This document shows positions 30,261 through 41,699 of a stretch of 64,000 nucleotides of DNA, piece after piece. Origin of the DNA: Bos javanicus. Lineage: Eukaryota > Chordata > Mammalia > Artiodactyla > Bovidae. A program made the translations under genes and the position numbers. The notes below the pieces were generated by a model. It was given only the letters and a program-made list of their open reading frames with translations. It had not been told where the DNA came from and searched no databases. Location: contig NC_083875.1 of assembly GCF_032452875.1 (NCBI RefSeq), positions 78,080,178 to 78,144,177 on the forward strand. Reading direction: 5' to 3'. Every line of letters begins with the position of its first letter. Within the stretch, counting starts at the first letter, position 1.

Positions 30261-32127
30261 TACAAATAACTGTGAAAAGAAGAGAAGTGAAAAGCAAAGG
30301 AGAAAACGAAAGATATAAGCATCTGAATGCAGAGTTCCAAAGAATAGCAAGGAGAGATAAGAAAGCCTTCCTCAGCAATCAATGCAAAGAAATAGAGGAA
30401 AACAACAGAACGGAAAAGACTAGAGATCTCTTCAAGAAAATTACAGATAACAAGGGAACACTTCATGCAAAGATGGGCTTGATAAAGGACAGAAATGGTA
30501 TGGACCTAACAGAAGCAGAAGATATTAAGAAGAGGTGGCAAGAATACACAGAAGAACTGTACAAAAAAGATCTTCACGACCAAGATAATCACGATGGTGT
30601 GATCACTCACCTAGAGCCAGACATCCTGGAATGTGAAGTCAAGTGGGCCTTAGAAAGCATCACTATGAACAAAGTTAGTGGAGGTGATGGAATTCCAATT
30701 GAGCTATTTCAAATCCTGAAAGATGATGCTGTGAAAGTGCTGCACTCAATATGCCAGCAAATTTGGAAAACTCAGCAGTGGCCACAGACTGGAAAAGGTC
30801 AGTTTTCATTCCAATCCCAAAGAAAGGCAATGCCAAAGAATGCTCAAACTACCACACAATTGCACTCATCTCACACACTAGTAAAGTAATGCTCAAAATT
30901 CTCCAAGCCAGGCTTCAGCAATACGCGAATCATGAAGCTGGTTTTAGAAAAGGCAGAGGAACCAGAGATCAAATTGCCAACATCTGCTGGATCATGGAAA
31001 AAGCTAGAGAGTTCCAGAAAAGTATCTACTTCTGCTTTATTGACTAAACCAAAGCCTTTGACTGTGTGGATCACAATAAACTGTGGACAATTCTGAAAGA
31101 GATGGGAATACCAGACCACCTGACCTGCCTGTTGAGAAACCTATATGCAGGTCAGGAAGCAACAGTTAGAACTGGACATGGAACAACAGATTGGTTCCAA
31201 ATAGGAAAAGGAGTATGTCAAAAGGAGTATATTGTCACCCTGCTTATTTAACTTCTATGCAGAGTACATCATGAGAAATGCTGGGCTGGAAGAAGCATAA
31301 GCTGGAATCAAGATTGCTGGGAGAAATATCAATAACCTTAGATATGCAGATGACACCACCTTTATGGCAGAAAGTGAAGAGGAACTAAAGAGCCTCTTGA
31401 TGAAAGTGAAAGAGGAGAGTGAAAAAGTTGGCTTAAAGCTCAACATTCAGAAAACGAAGATCATGGCATCTGGTCCCATCACTTCATGGCAAATAGATGG
31501 GGAAACAGTGGAAACAGTATCAGACTTTATTTTGGGGGGGCTCCAAAATCACTGCAGATGGTGACTGCAGCCATGAAATTAAAAGACGCTTACTCCTTGG
31601 AAGAAAAGTTATGACCAACCTTGATAGCATATTCAAAAGCAGAGACATTACTTTGCCAACAAAGGTCCATCTATTCAAGGCTATGGTTTTTCCAGTAATC
31701 GTGTATGGATGCAAGAGTTGGACTGTGAAGAAAGCTGAGCACCGAAGAATTGATGCTTTTGAACTGCGGTGTTGGAGAAGAGTCTTGAGAGTCCCTTGGA
31801 CTGCAAGGAGATCCAACTAGTCCATTCTAAAGGCGGTCATCCCTGGGTGTTCTTTGGAAGGAATGATGCTAAAGCTGAAACTCCAGTACTTTGGCCACCT
31901 CATGCGAAGAGTTGACTCATTGGAAAAGACTCTGATGCTGGGAGGGATTGGGGGCAGGAGGAGAAGGGGACGACAGAGGATGAGATGGCTGGATGGCATC
32001 ACTGACTCAATGGATATGAGTTTGAGTGAACTCCGGGAGTTGGTGATGGACAGGGAGGCCTGGGGTGCTGTGATTCATGGGGTCACAAAGAGTTGGACAT
32101 GACTGAGCAACTGAACTGAACTGAACT
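30261..32127 (+). mobile_element. 5'-truncated BovB LINE with broken reverse transcriptase
   Basis: Begins in the linker between endonuclease and RT (KRREVKSKGENERY), so it has no endonuclease. Linker and RT fingers are open at 30261-30889. RT block A is cut by a stop (FCFID then TAA at about 31045), and the QGCILSP block is altered near 31220. YADD is intact at about 31350. A G7 run at 31535-31541 shifts the frame. C-terminal YGCKSW remains at about 31705. It ends in a (GAACT)n tail at 32107-32126. Perfect 11-bp target duplication TATAGTGGTTG at 30250-30260 and 32128-32138. Confidence 0.97.
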
Positions 32128-32345
32128 TATAGTGGTTGAAGTCACAGATTGCATGAGTTTAATTTCTGTTAGCTAAGATTTGAATTGTATTAGCTCTATA
32201 ACCTTGGATAAGTTATGTAATCAAATTGTGCCTCAGGTTGTTCATTCATAAAATGGGGATATAGTACCTCTAGGGGGCTTGTGAGGATTAAATGGGTAAA
32301 TATTTGTAAAATGTTTAGAATAGTACCAGAACATAGAGAACACCT
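32128..32345 (+). mobile_element. MIR SINE, target of the BovB insertion
   Basis: 'tatagtggttgaagtcacag', 'agctctataaccttggataa', 'ttcataaaatggggatatag' and 'gtgaggattaaatgggtaaa' follow MIR from its tRNA-like start. Its first bases were duplicated when the BovB inserted, so the MIR formally begins at about 30247. Confidence 0.88.
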
Positions 32346-33254
32346 TGCGTTTGTAAAATAAAATAAGAAATCGAGATTAATCAATGCATTCCCCGGTGGC
32401 CTGTGACATGGGAACATTTGAGACATTTTCATCAAACTGAAGTGTCTCAGCTCAGGTGAAGTACCTGACTCCTACTAACGGAGAATCATCTGCTTTGTGT
32501 TCCTGGTGTAGATCCAAGAGCTTGTGGTAGCAGGGGTTAAGAGGTCCATCGCATGCAGGCACACGTATGTTTAGCCAACAGGGAAGTTGGTGAGTAAAGG
32601 AATGGCCTGTGAATTAGAATGTGTGGGTGTGAGATCTAGGTGGGCCCAGACCTTGTGGTCTTTTTAGCTCATTTTTTTCGGATCTTTCTTGGGAAATGGA
32701 GAAAATATTACTAGAATGTCATAAACCATGATGGTGGTGGCCACTGAAAGAGCTGGTGGAGACTTCTGCAGAAAGCAAGGCCGGGGGTGAGGACAGGAGA
32801 AGCTGATGGGCATGAGGATGCTGTGGACCTGTGGGGAGAGATCTGTGGACATTTGAGGAAGGCTCTAGGGCAGCTATGGTGACAGAGAGCTGAAGAGCAT
32901 GCAATTTTCCAGGCAAATGTCATTCTCAGTGGAGGCTGGGAGTGGGTGTTGTCACCTTGAGGGAGGGGACACTGCAGTAGGAAAGATGGAAGGTATAACC
33001 CAGATTTGGAAAGAGAAATGCACAAAGGGTTTTCTGAGGCTAAAGTTTTTCTAATGTTGTGGGGGCATTCTTTTAAGAGTCTGGAAGGATGAAAGGAGAC
33101 GTGTCTGGTGGGTGCCTTTTTATACACAATACATGCAATCTCTTATTTAAGGAAAGTTAAGCAGGAAAATTCAGTCCTCTGATAGATACCTGGTAATCAC
33201 ACACACCATTCCCAAATCTGATCTGTGATGAGAATTACCAGGTGTGGGAGTGTT
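32346..33254. other. Single-copy DNA, nothing firmly recognised
   Basis: GA-rich minus-strand frames (32711-33127, 138 codons) are not recognised. 32,700-33,060 might be a further part of the ancient repeat at 34270-34700, but the match is weak. Confidence 0.4.
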
Positions 33255-33263
33255 AAGAGTAGT

Positions 33264-33799
33264 AGCATGTAACCAGGGCAAGGAAACAACCTAAATGTCC
33301 ATTAACAGAATGAATGGATAAAGATGTGGTCATATATACAATAAAATACTATTCAGCCACAAGGAAGCCACTTGCAGCAACATGGATGGCATGAGATTAT
33401 TATACTAAGTGAAATGTCACAAAGAGAAAGACAAATACCATATGATATCATTTGTATGTGGAGCCTATGGCATAAGTGAACTTGTCTACAAAACAGAAAC
33501 AGACTCAAACATAGAGAACAAACTTGTGGTTGCCGAGGGGAAGAGGGGAGGGAAGAGGGGTGTTTGGGGTTAGCAGATGAAAACTATTCATTTAGAATGG
33601 GTAAACAAGGTCCTACTGCATAGCACAGAAAACTATATCCAATCTCCTAGGATTAACCTTAATGGAAAATAAAATAAAAAAACATATATATGTGTATTAC
33701 TGAGTCACTTTTCTTTACAGCAGAAATTAACACAACAGTATAAATCAACTATACTTCAATTTAAATAAAAGCTGATAAATTCCACAAACATAAAAAAAA
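33264..33799 (+). mobile_element. 5'-truncated L1
   Basis: Begins in the last part of ORF2 ('acctaaatgtccattaacag', 'atactattcagccacaagga'), continues through the 3' UTR and ends in a poly-A. Target duplication AAGAGTAGT at 33255-33263 and 33800-33808. The ORF2 part is broken. Confidence 0.95.
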
Positions 33800-33808
33800 A
33801 AGAGTAGT

Positions 33809-34269
33809 GTTGTGGACATAAAGAATATTTTGATATCCATTCAGATAAGTACTTCTCTTATCGGTAAATTCTCTGCACTTTGTTCACCATGAAAGCCAAG
33901 CCAGGGGCTGGAGGAGGGAAGGAAGATGTGTAGGGGATGTACCTCCCGTTAATGCAGGGAATTAGCTCTTTGGCGTATAAAAAGAATCAAAGGAAAGATG
34001 GACAGTGGAGAAAATATCACTGGCCTGAGTCCTAAGGGTTAGGGCTTCCATCAGACTTAGAGAAGGGATAGGATGAAGGATGAAGGTAGGGAGAAGAAGC
34101 TTCTAAAAAATTTTAGGGTGTCTACTTGTGCTCTGAGAGGAAACAGAGGCACACACCCTTGTTCTGGGAGAGGGAATGGCTCAAAATGAGGCCAGGAAGG
34201 CAGAAAAATGTTCTAGTTGTGAAAGACATAGGAAGAGAAGTTCATTCCAGGAACTCTGAGCATTGACAG
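33809..34269. other. Single-copy DNA, nothing recognised
   Basis: GA-rich; possibly part of the following ancient repeat, not confirmed. Confidence 0.4.
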
Positions 34270-34700
34270 GGTGGACTGAGGTGGTGGAAATGGTCAGTAG
34301 AAAGCGGTGGACACATCTGGAATTTGCCTTGAAGGTTGAGAGGGGAGGACTTGCTGATGGGGGGTGTGGAAGAAAGAGAGGCGTCAGAAGTGATGGCTTG
34401 GCTTTTGGTCTGTGTGTCTGGATCACTGATGGTTATCTACTGGGACTGAGAAGATGTGGTGTAGAATCCAGAGTGCGGTTTAAGGGGAGTTTTGGGTAGC
34501 CTGGGGAAAATGTCATATAGGCAGTTAGACAAGTGGATCTGGAATCTAGAGGGAAGGTCGGACCTGAAAATACAACTTTGGGAGTCGCTGACAAGGAACC
34601 ATTATATAAAACATAGGCACTGGGCGATATCATTTGAACTTGGGTGTCTAGAGAGAAGAAAACAGTTTGAGGACTGAGCCTCAGGGCTCTCCACCATTTA
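34270..34700 (+). repeat. Diverged ancient interspersed repeat, family not named
   Basis: Same family as 6290-6480, judged by shared ordered blocks ('ataggcagttagacaagtgg', 'ttgggagtcgctgac', 'gaggactgagcctcagggct'). The upstream part 34270-34420 fits the same repeat class. No coding capacity. Confidence 0.45.
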
Positions 34701-34770
34701 GAGATCAAAAAGAGGAGGAGAAACCAACAAAAGAAAGCAGTCCTGTGTGTTTTCTTAAATAGAAATGCAA

Positions 34771-35252
34771 TCAGTTCAGTTCAGTTCAGTTGCTCAGTTG
34801 TGTTCAACTCTTTGCAACCCCATGGACTGCAGCACGCCAGGCCTCCCTGTCCATCACCAACTCCCGGAGTTTACTCAAACTCACGTCCATTGAGTTGGTG
34901 ATGCCATCCAACCATCTCATCCTCTGTCATCCCATTCTCTTCCCGCCTTCAATCTTTCCCAGCATATGGGTATTTTCCAATGAGTCAGCTCTTCATATCC
35001 GGTGGCCAAAGTATTGGAGTTTCAGCTTCAGCATCGGTTCTTCCAATGAATATTCAGGACTAATTTCCTTTAGGATGGACTGGTTGGATCTCCTTGCAGT
35101 CCAAGGGACTCTCAAGGGTCTTCTCCAACACCGCAGTTCAAAAGCACCAATTCTTCGGTGCTCAACTTTATTTATCGTCCAACTCTCACATCCATACGTG
35201 ACCACTGGAAGAAGCAAAGCTTTGACTAGACGGACTTTTGTTGGCAAATTAA
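34771..35252 (-). mobile_element. BovB LINE, 3' segment of the copy split by L1
   Basis: Starts with the reversed tail (CAGTT)n and covers the C-terminal coding region of BovB (minus frame 34993-35247 with MYGCESW-like YGCESW). It stops in the motif reading 'agcagagacattaatttgcc' on the minus strand. The same sentence of BovB resumes without loss at 45811, on the other side of the L1. Confidence 0.95.
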
Positions 35253-36428
35253 TGTCTCAGCTTTTTTTTTTCTTTTTTTTTAAATTATTTTTTATTGAAG
35301 GATAATTGCTTTACAGAATTTTGCTGTTTTATGTCAAACTTCAACATGAATCAGCCATAGGTATACATATATCCCCTCCCTTTTTTGAAGCTCCCTCCCA
35401 TCTCCCTCCCCAACCCACCCCTCTAGGTTAATGCAGAGCCCCTGTTTGAGTTTCCTGAGCCATACAGCAAGTTCCTGTTGGCTATCTATTTTACATATGG
35501 TATTGTGAGTTTTCATGTTACTCTTTCCATACATTTCACCCTCTCCTTACCCTGCTCCATGTCCATAAGTCTATTCTCTATGTCTGTTTCTCCATTGCTG
35601 CCCTGTAAGTAAATTCTTCAGTACCATTTTTCTAGATTCCGTATATGTGTGATAGAATATGATATTTATCTTTCTCTTTCTGACTCACTTTACTCTGTAT
35701 AATAGGTTCTAGGTTTATCCACCTCATTGGAACTGACTCAGATGCATTCCATTTTATGGCTGAATAATATTCCATTGTGTATATATACCACAACTTCTTT
35801 ATCCATTCATCTGTCAGTGGACATCTAGGTTGCTTCCATGTTCTAGCTATTGTAAATAGTGCTGCAGTGAACAATGGGATACATGTGTCTCTTTCAATTT
35901 TGATTTTCTCAGGATGTATGCCTAGGAGTGGGATTGCTGGGTCATATGGTGGCTTTATTCCTAGTTTTATAAGGAATCTCCATACTGTCTTCCATAATGG
36001 CTGTATCAATTTACATTCCCACCAACAGTGCAAGAACATTCCCCTTTTTCCACACCCTCTCCAGCATTTATCATGTATAGACTTTTTGATGAGGGCTATT
36101 CTGACTGGTGTGTGGTGATATCTCATTGTGGTTTTGATTTGATTTCTCTAATAATAAGTGATGTGGAGCATCTTTTCCTGTGGTTGTTAGCCATCTGTAT
36201 GTCTTCTTTGGAGAAATGTCTGTTTAGGTCTTTTTTCCACTTTCTGATTGGGTTCTTTGTTTTTCTAGCATTAAGTTGTATGAGCTGCTTGTATATTTTG
36301 GAAATTAATCCTTTGTCAGTTGTTTCATTTGCTATTATTTTCTCCTATCCTGAGGGTTGTCTTTTCCCCTGCTTATAGTTTCCTTTGATGTGCAAAATCT
36401 TTTAAGTGTAATCAGGTCCCACTTGTTT

Positions 36429-38320
36429 CAGTTCAGTCACTCAGTCATGTCCGACTCTTTGCAACCCCATAAATTGGAGCACGCCAGACCTCCCTGTCCA
36501 TCACCAACTCCTGGAGTTCACTCAAACTCACGTCCATCGAGTCGATGATGCCATCCAGCCATCTCATCCTCTGTCGTCCCCTTCTCCTTCTGCCCCCAAT
36601 CCCTCCCAGCATCAGAGTCTTTTCCAATGAGTCAACCCTTCGCATGAGGCGGCCAAAGTACTGGAGTTTCAGCTTTAGCATCATTCCTTCCAAAGAAATC
36701 CCAGGGCTGATCTCCTTTAGAATGGACTGGTTGGATCTCTTTGCAGTCCAAGGGACTCTCAAGAGTCTTCCCCAACACCACAGTTCAAAAGCATCAATTC
36801 TTTGGCGCTCAGCTTTCTTCACAGTCCAACTCTCACATCCATACATGACTACTGGAAAAACCATAGCCTTGACTAGACAGACCTTTGGTGGCAAAGTAAT
36901 GTCTGCTTTTGAATATGCTATCTAGGTTGGTCATAAATTTCCTTCCAAGGAGTAAACGTCTTTTAATTTCATGGCTGCAGTCACCATCTGCAGTGATTTT
37001 GGAGCCCCCCAAAATGAAGTCTGACACTATTTCCACTGTTTCCCCATCTATTTGCCATGAAGTGATGGGACCAGATGCCATGATCTTCGTTTTCTGAATG
37101 TTGAGCTTTAAGCCAACTTTTTCACTCTCCTCTTTCACTTTCATCAAGAGGCTCTTTAGTTCCTCTTCACGTTCTGCCATAAGGTTGGTGTCATCTGCAT
37201 ACCTGAGGTTATTGATATTTCTCCTGGCAGTCTTGATTCCAGCTTGTGCTTCTTCCAGCCCAGCGTTTCTCATGATGTACTCTGCATATAAGTTAAATAA
37301 ACAGGGTGACAATATACAGCCTTGACGTACTCCTTTTCCTGTTTGGAACCAGTCTGTTGTTCCACATCCAGTTCTAACTGTTGCTTCCTGACCTGCATAT
37401 ATGTTTCTCAACAGGCAGGTCAGGTGGTCTGGTATTCCCATCTCTTTCAGAATTGTCCACAGTTTATTGTGATCCACACAGTCAAAGGCTTTGGCATAGT
37501 CAATAAAGCAGAAATAGATGTTTGTCTGGAACTCTCTTGCTTTTTCCATGATCCAGCAGATGATGGCAATTTGATCTCTGGATCCTCTGTCTTTTCTAAA
37601 ACCAGCTTGAACATCTGGAAGTTCACGGTTCGCGTATTTCTGAAGCCTGGCTTGGAGAACTTTGAGCATTACTTTACTAGTGTGTGAGATGAGTGCAATT
37701 GTGTGGTAGTTTGAGCATTCTTCAGCATTGCCTTTCTTTGGAATTGGAATGAAAACGGACCTTTTCCAGTCCTGTGGTCACTGCTGAGTTTTCCAAATTT
37801 GCTAGCATACTGAGTGCTGCACTTTGACAGCATCATCTTTCAGGATTTGAAATAGCTCAACTGGAATTCCATTACCTCCACTAGCTTTGTTCATAGTGAT
37901 GCTTTCTAAGGCCCACTTGACTTCACATTCCAGGATGTCTGGCTCTAGGTGAGTGATCACACCATTGTGATTATCTGGGTCGTGAAGATCTTTTTTGTAC
38001 AGTTCTTCTGTGTATTCTTGCCACCTCTTCTTAATATCTTCTGTTTCTGTTAGGTTCATAGCATTTCTGTCCTTTATCGAGCCCATCTTTGCATGAAATG
38101 TTCCCTTGGTATCTCTAATTTTCTTGAAGAGATCTCTAGTCTTCCCATTCTGTTGTTTTCCTCTATTTCTTTGAACTGATTGCTGAGGAAGTCTTTCTTA
38201 TCTCTCCTTGCTATTCTTTGGAACTCTGCATTCAGATGCTTATATCTTTCATTTTCTCCTTTGCTTTTCGCTTCTCTTCTTTTCACAGCTATTTATAAGG
38301 CCTCCCCAGACAGCCATTTT
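36429..38320 (-). mobile_element. 5'-truncated BovB LINE inside L1 ORF2
   Basis: Begins (minus strand) in the linker and carries the best-preserved RT of the window: one frame of 278 codons (37669-36833) with FIDYAKAFDCVDH, RQGCILSP and YADD. A 2-bp loss near 36905 shifts to the frame 36894-36445 for the C-terminal part (MYGCESW, then [14 protein letters not shown]). The fingers region before 37669 is broken (38286-37802). It lacks the endonuclease. Inserted in the L1 with imperfect target repeat ACTTGTTT/ACTTTTTT. Confidence 0.95.
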
Positions 38321-39590
38321 ACTTTTTTTTGCTTTTATTTCAGTTACTCTAGAAGGTGGGTCATAGAGGATCTTGCTTTATTTATGTCATCGAGTGTTTG
38401 GCCTATGTTTTCCTCTAAGAGTTTAATAGTTTCTGGTCTTACATTTAGGTCTTTAATCTATTTTGAGTTTATCTTTGTGTATGGTGTTAAGAAGTGTTCT
38501 AATTTCATTCTTTTATATACTGTCCAGTTTTCCCAGCACCATTTATTGAAGAGGCTGTCTTTGCCCCCTTGTATATTCTTGTCTTTGTCAAAAATAAGGT
38601 AGCCATAGGTGCATGGGTTTATTTCTGGGCTTTCTATCTTGTTCCATTGGTCTGTATTTCTGTTTTTGTACCAGTACCATACTGTCTTGATGACTATAGC
38701 TTTGTAGTATAACCTGAAGTCAGGAAGGTTGATTCCTTCAGCTCCATTCTTCTTTCTCAAGACTGCTTTGGCTATTTGGGGTCTTTTGTATTTTCATATG
38801 AATTGTGAGATTTATTTGTTCTAGTTCTGTGAAAAATGCCATTGATAATTTGATAGGGGTTGCATTGAATCTGTAGATTGCATTTAGTTGTATAGTCATT
38901 TTCACAATATTGATTCCTCCTACCCAGTAACATGGAATATCTCTCCTTCTGTTTATGTCATCTTTGATATCTTTCATCAGTGTCTTATAATTTTCTGCAT
39001 ACAGTACTTTTGTCTCCTTAGGTAAGTTTATTCCTAGATATTTAATTCTTTCTTTTTGCAATGATGAATGGGATTGATTCCTTAATTTCTCTTTCTGATT
39101 TTTCATTGTTGGTTTATAGAAATGCAAGTGATTTCTGTGTATTGACTTTGTACCCTGCAACTTTGCTAAATTCACTGAGTAGCTCTAGTAATTTTCTGGT
39201 ACTATCTTTATGTTTTTTTATGTACAGTATCATGTTATCTGCAAACAATGAGAGCTTTACTTCTTCTTTTCTGATCTGGATTCCTTTTTTCTTTTTCCCT
39301 CTGATTGCTGTAATTAGGACTTCCAGAACTATGCTGAATAATAGTGGTGAAAATGGACACCCTTGTTTTTTTCCTGATCTCAGGGGGAATGCTTTCAGTT
39401 TTTCACCACTGAGAATAATGTTTGCTGTAGGCTTATCATATATGGCCTTTATTGTGTTGAGGTAGGCTCCTTCTATGTTCATTTTTTGAAGTTTTAATCA
39501 TAAACGGGTGTTGAATTTTGTCAAAGCCTTTTTCTCCATCTATTGAGATGATCATATGGTTTTTATCTTCCAACTTATTAATATGGTGTA

Positions 39591-39910
39591 GGAGATCCAA
39601 CCAGTCCATTCTGAAGGAGATCAGCCCTGGGATTTCTTTGGAAGGAATGATGCTAAAGCTGAAACTCCAGTACTTTGGCCACCTCATGTGAAGGGTTGAC
39701 TCATTGGAAAAGACTCTGATGCTGGGAGGGATTGGGGGCAGGAGGAGAAGGGGACGACAGAGGATGAGATGGCTGGATGGCATCACTGACTCGATGGACG
39801 TGAGTTTGAGTGAACTCCAGGAGTTGGTGATGGACAGGGAGGCCTGGCGTGCTGCAATTCATGGGGTCGCAAAGAGTCAGACATGACTGAGTGACTGAAC
39901 TGAACTGAAC
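39591..39910 (+). mobile_element. Short BovB 3' end inside L1 ORF2
   Basis: Last 320 bp of BovB with a short (GAACT) tail, in the opposite orientation to its host L1. It encodes only the end of the BovB protein ([14 protein letters not shown]). No target duplication is visible, and a few L1 bases seem missing. Confidence 0.93.
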
Positions 39911-41699
39911 ATTGATTGATTTCCATATATTGAAGAATCCTTGCATCCCTGGAATAAACCCAACTTGATCATAGTTTATGAGCTTTTTGATGTATTGCTG
40001 AATTCTGTTTGCTAAAATTTTGTTGAGGACTTTTACATCTGTGTTCATCAGGGATATTTTCTTTTTTTGTGTTGTCTTTGTCTAGTTTTGGTATCAGGCT
40101 GATGGTGGCCTTGTAGAATGAGTTTGGAAGTGTTCCTTCCTCTGCAATTTTTTGAAAGAGTTTTAGAAGGATAGACATTAACTCCTGTCTAAATGTTTGA
40201 TAGAATTCTCCTGTGAAGCCATCTGGTCCTGGGCTTTTGTTTTTGGGGGGACTTCTAATCACAGCTTCAATTTCAGTGCTTGTAATTGAGATGTTCATAA
40301 TTTCTATTTCTTCCTGGCTCAGTCTTGGAAGATTGAACTTTTCTAAGAACCTGTCCATTTCTTCCAGGTTATCCGTTTCATTGCCATATAGTTGTTCATA
40401 ATAGTCTCTTATAAATCTGATACTGTTCATAATAGTCTCTTATAATCCTGATACAATACAAATCCTGTATTGTATTTATACATTGTCTGTTGTAACCTCT
40501 CCTTTTTCATTTTTAATTTTGTTGATTTGATTTTTCTCTCTTTTTTCTTGATGAGTCTGGCTAAAGGTTTGTCAATTTTGTTTATCTTCTCAAAGAACCA
40601 GATTTTAGTTTTATTAATCTTTACTATTGTTTCTTTCATTTCTTTTTCATTTATTTCTATTTGGATCTTCATGATTTCTTTCCTCCTACTAATTTTGGTT
40701 TTTTTTTTCTTCTTCTTTTTCCAGTTGCTTTAGGTGTAAAGTTAGGTTGTCTAGTCAATGTTTTTCTTGTTTCTTGACGTAGAATTGTGTTGCCATAAAC
40801 TTCCCTCTTAGAACTGCTTTTGCTGCATGCCATAGATTTTGAGTTGTCATGTTTTCATTGTCATTTGTTTCTAGAAATGTTTTGATTTCCCTTTTGATTT
40901 CTTCAGTAACCGGTTGGTTATTTAGAAATGTGTTGTTTAAATCTCCATGTGTTTGTGTTTCTTACAGTTTTTTCTTGTAATTGATATCTAGTCTCATAGC
41001 ATTGTGGTCGGAGAAGATGCTTGATACAACTTCAGTTTTCTTAAATTTACTGAGGTTTGATTTGTGACCCAAGATGTGGTCTATCCTGGAGAATGTTCCA
41101 TATGCACTTGAGAAGAAGGTGTATTCTTCTGCATTTGGATGAAATGTCCTGAAGATTTCAATGAGATCCATCTCATCTAATGTATCATTTAAGACTTGTG
41201 TTTCCTTATTAATTTTCTGTTTTGATGATCTGTCCATTGGTGTGAGTGGGTTGTTAAAGTCTCCTATTATTATTGTGTTAACTGTCCGTTTTTCCTTTTA
41301 TGTCTGTTAGTGTTTGTCTTCTGTATTGAGGTGCTCCTATGTTGGGTGCATAGATATTTACAATTGTTGTGTCTTCCTCTTGGATTGATGCTTTGATCAT
41401 TCTGTAGTGTCCTTCCTTATTTCTGTAATCTTTAATTTAAGGTCTGTTTTGTCTGACGTAAGAATCACTACTCCAGTTTTCTTCTTCCCATGTGCATGGA
41501 ATATATTTTCCATCCTCTCACTTTCCGCCTATATGTGTCTTGAGGTCTGAAGTGGGTTTCTTGTAGACAGCATATATGTTGGTCTTGTTTTTGTATCCAT
41601 TCAGCCAGTCTGTGTCTTTTGGTTGGAGAATTTAATCCACTTGCATTTAAAGTAATTATTGATATATATGTTCCTGTTGCCATTTTCTAATTGTTTGGG

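Larger units (their letters stand above)
35632..41683 (-). pseudogene. L1 ORF2 (endonuclease-reverse transcriptase) pseudogene
   Basis: ORF2p nicks DNA with an APE-type endonuclease and copies L1 RNA by target-primed reverse transcription. The N-terminus opens at 41683 (MATGTYISIITLNASGLNSP, then CCLQETHF), and endonuclease continues at 41237-40962 (RIDHILGHK, SDHNAMRLDI). Pre-RT and RT blocks lie at 40672-39969 ([12 protein letters not shown]). A short BovB sits at 39591-39910. RT resumes at 39482-39114 with [13 protein letters not shown] and FADNMILYI, where the second catalytic Asp of FADD is Asn. The thumb region lies at 39175-38458, then a 1.9-kb BovB, and the C-terminus with the CWRGCGK/HCWWEC cysteine motif at 36126-35632. 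Multiple stops and frameshifts; inactive. Confidence 0.93.

Noticed and set aside
34790..35305. 171-codon plus-strand frame
   Set aside because: Antisense of the BovB C-terminal region; BovB is unusually open on its antisense strand, and the same peptide occurs at 23065-23499, 36545-36925 and 47632-48276.
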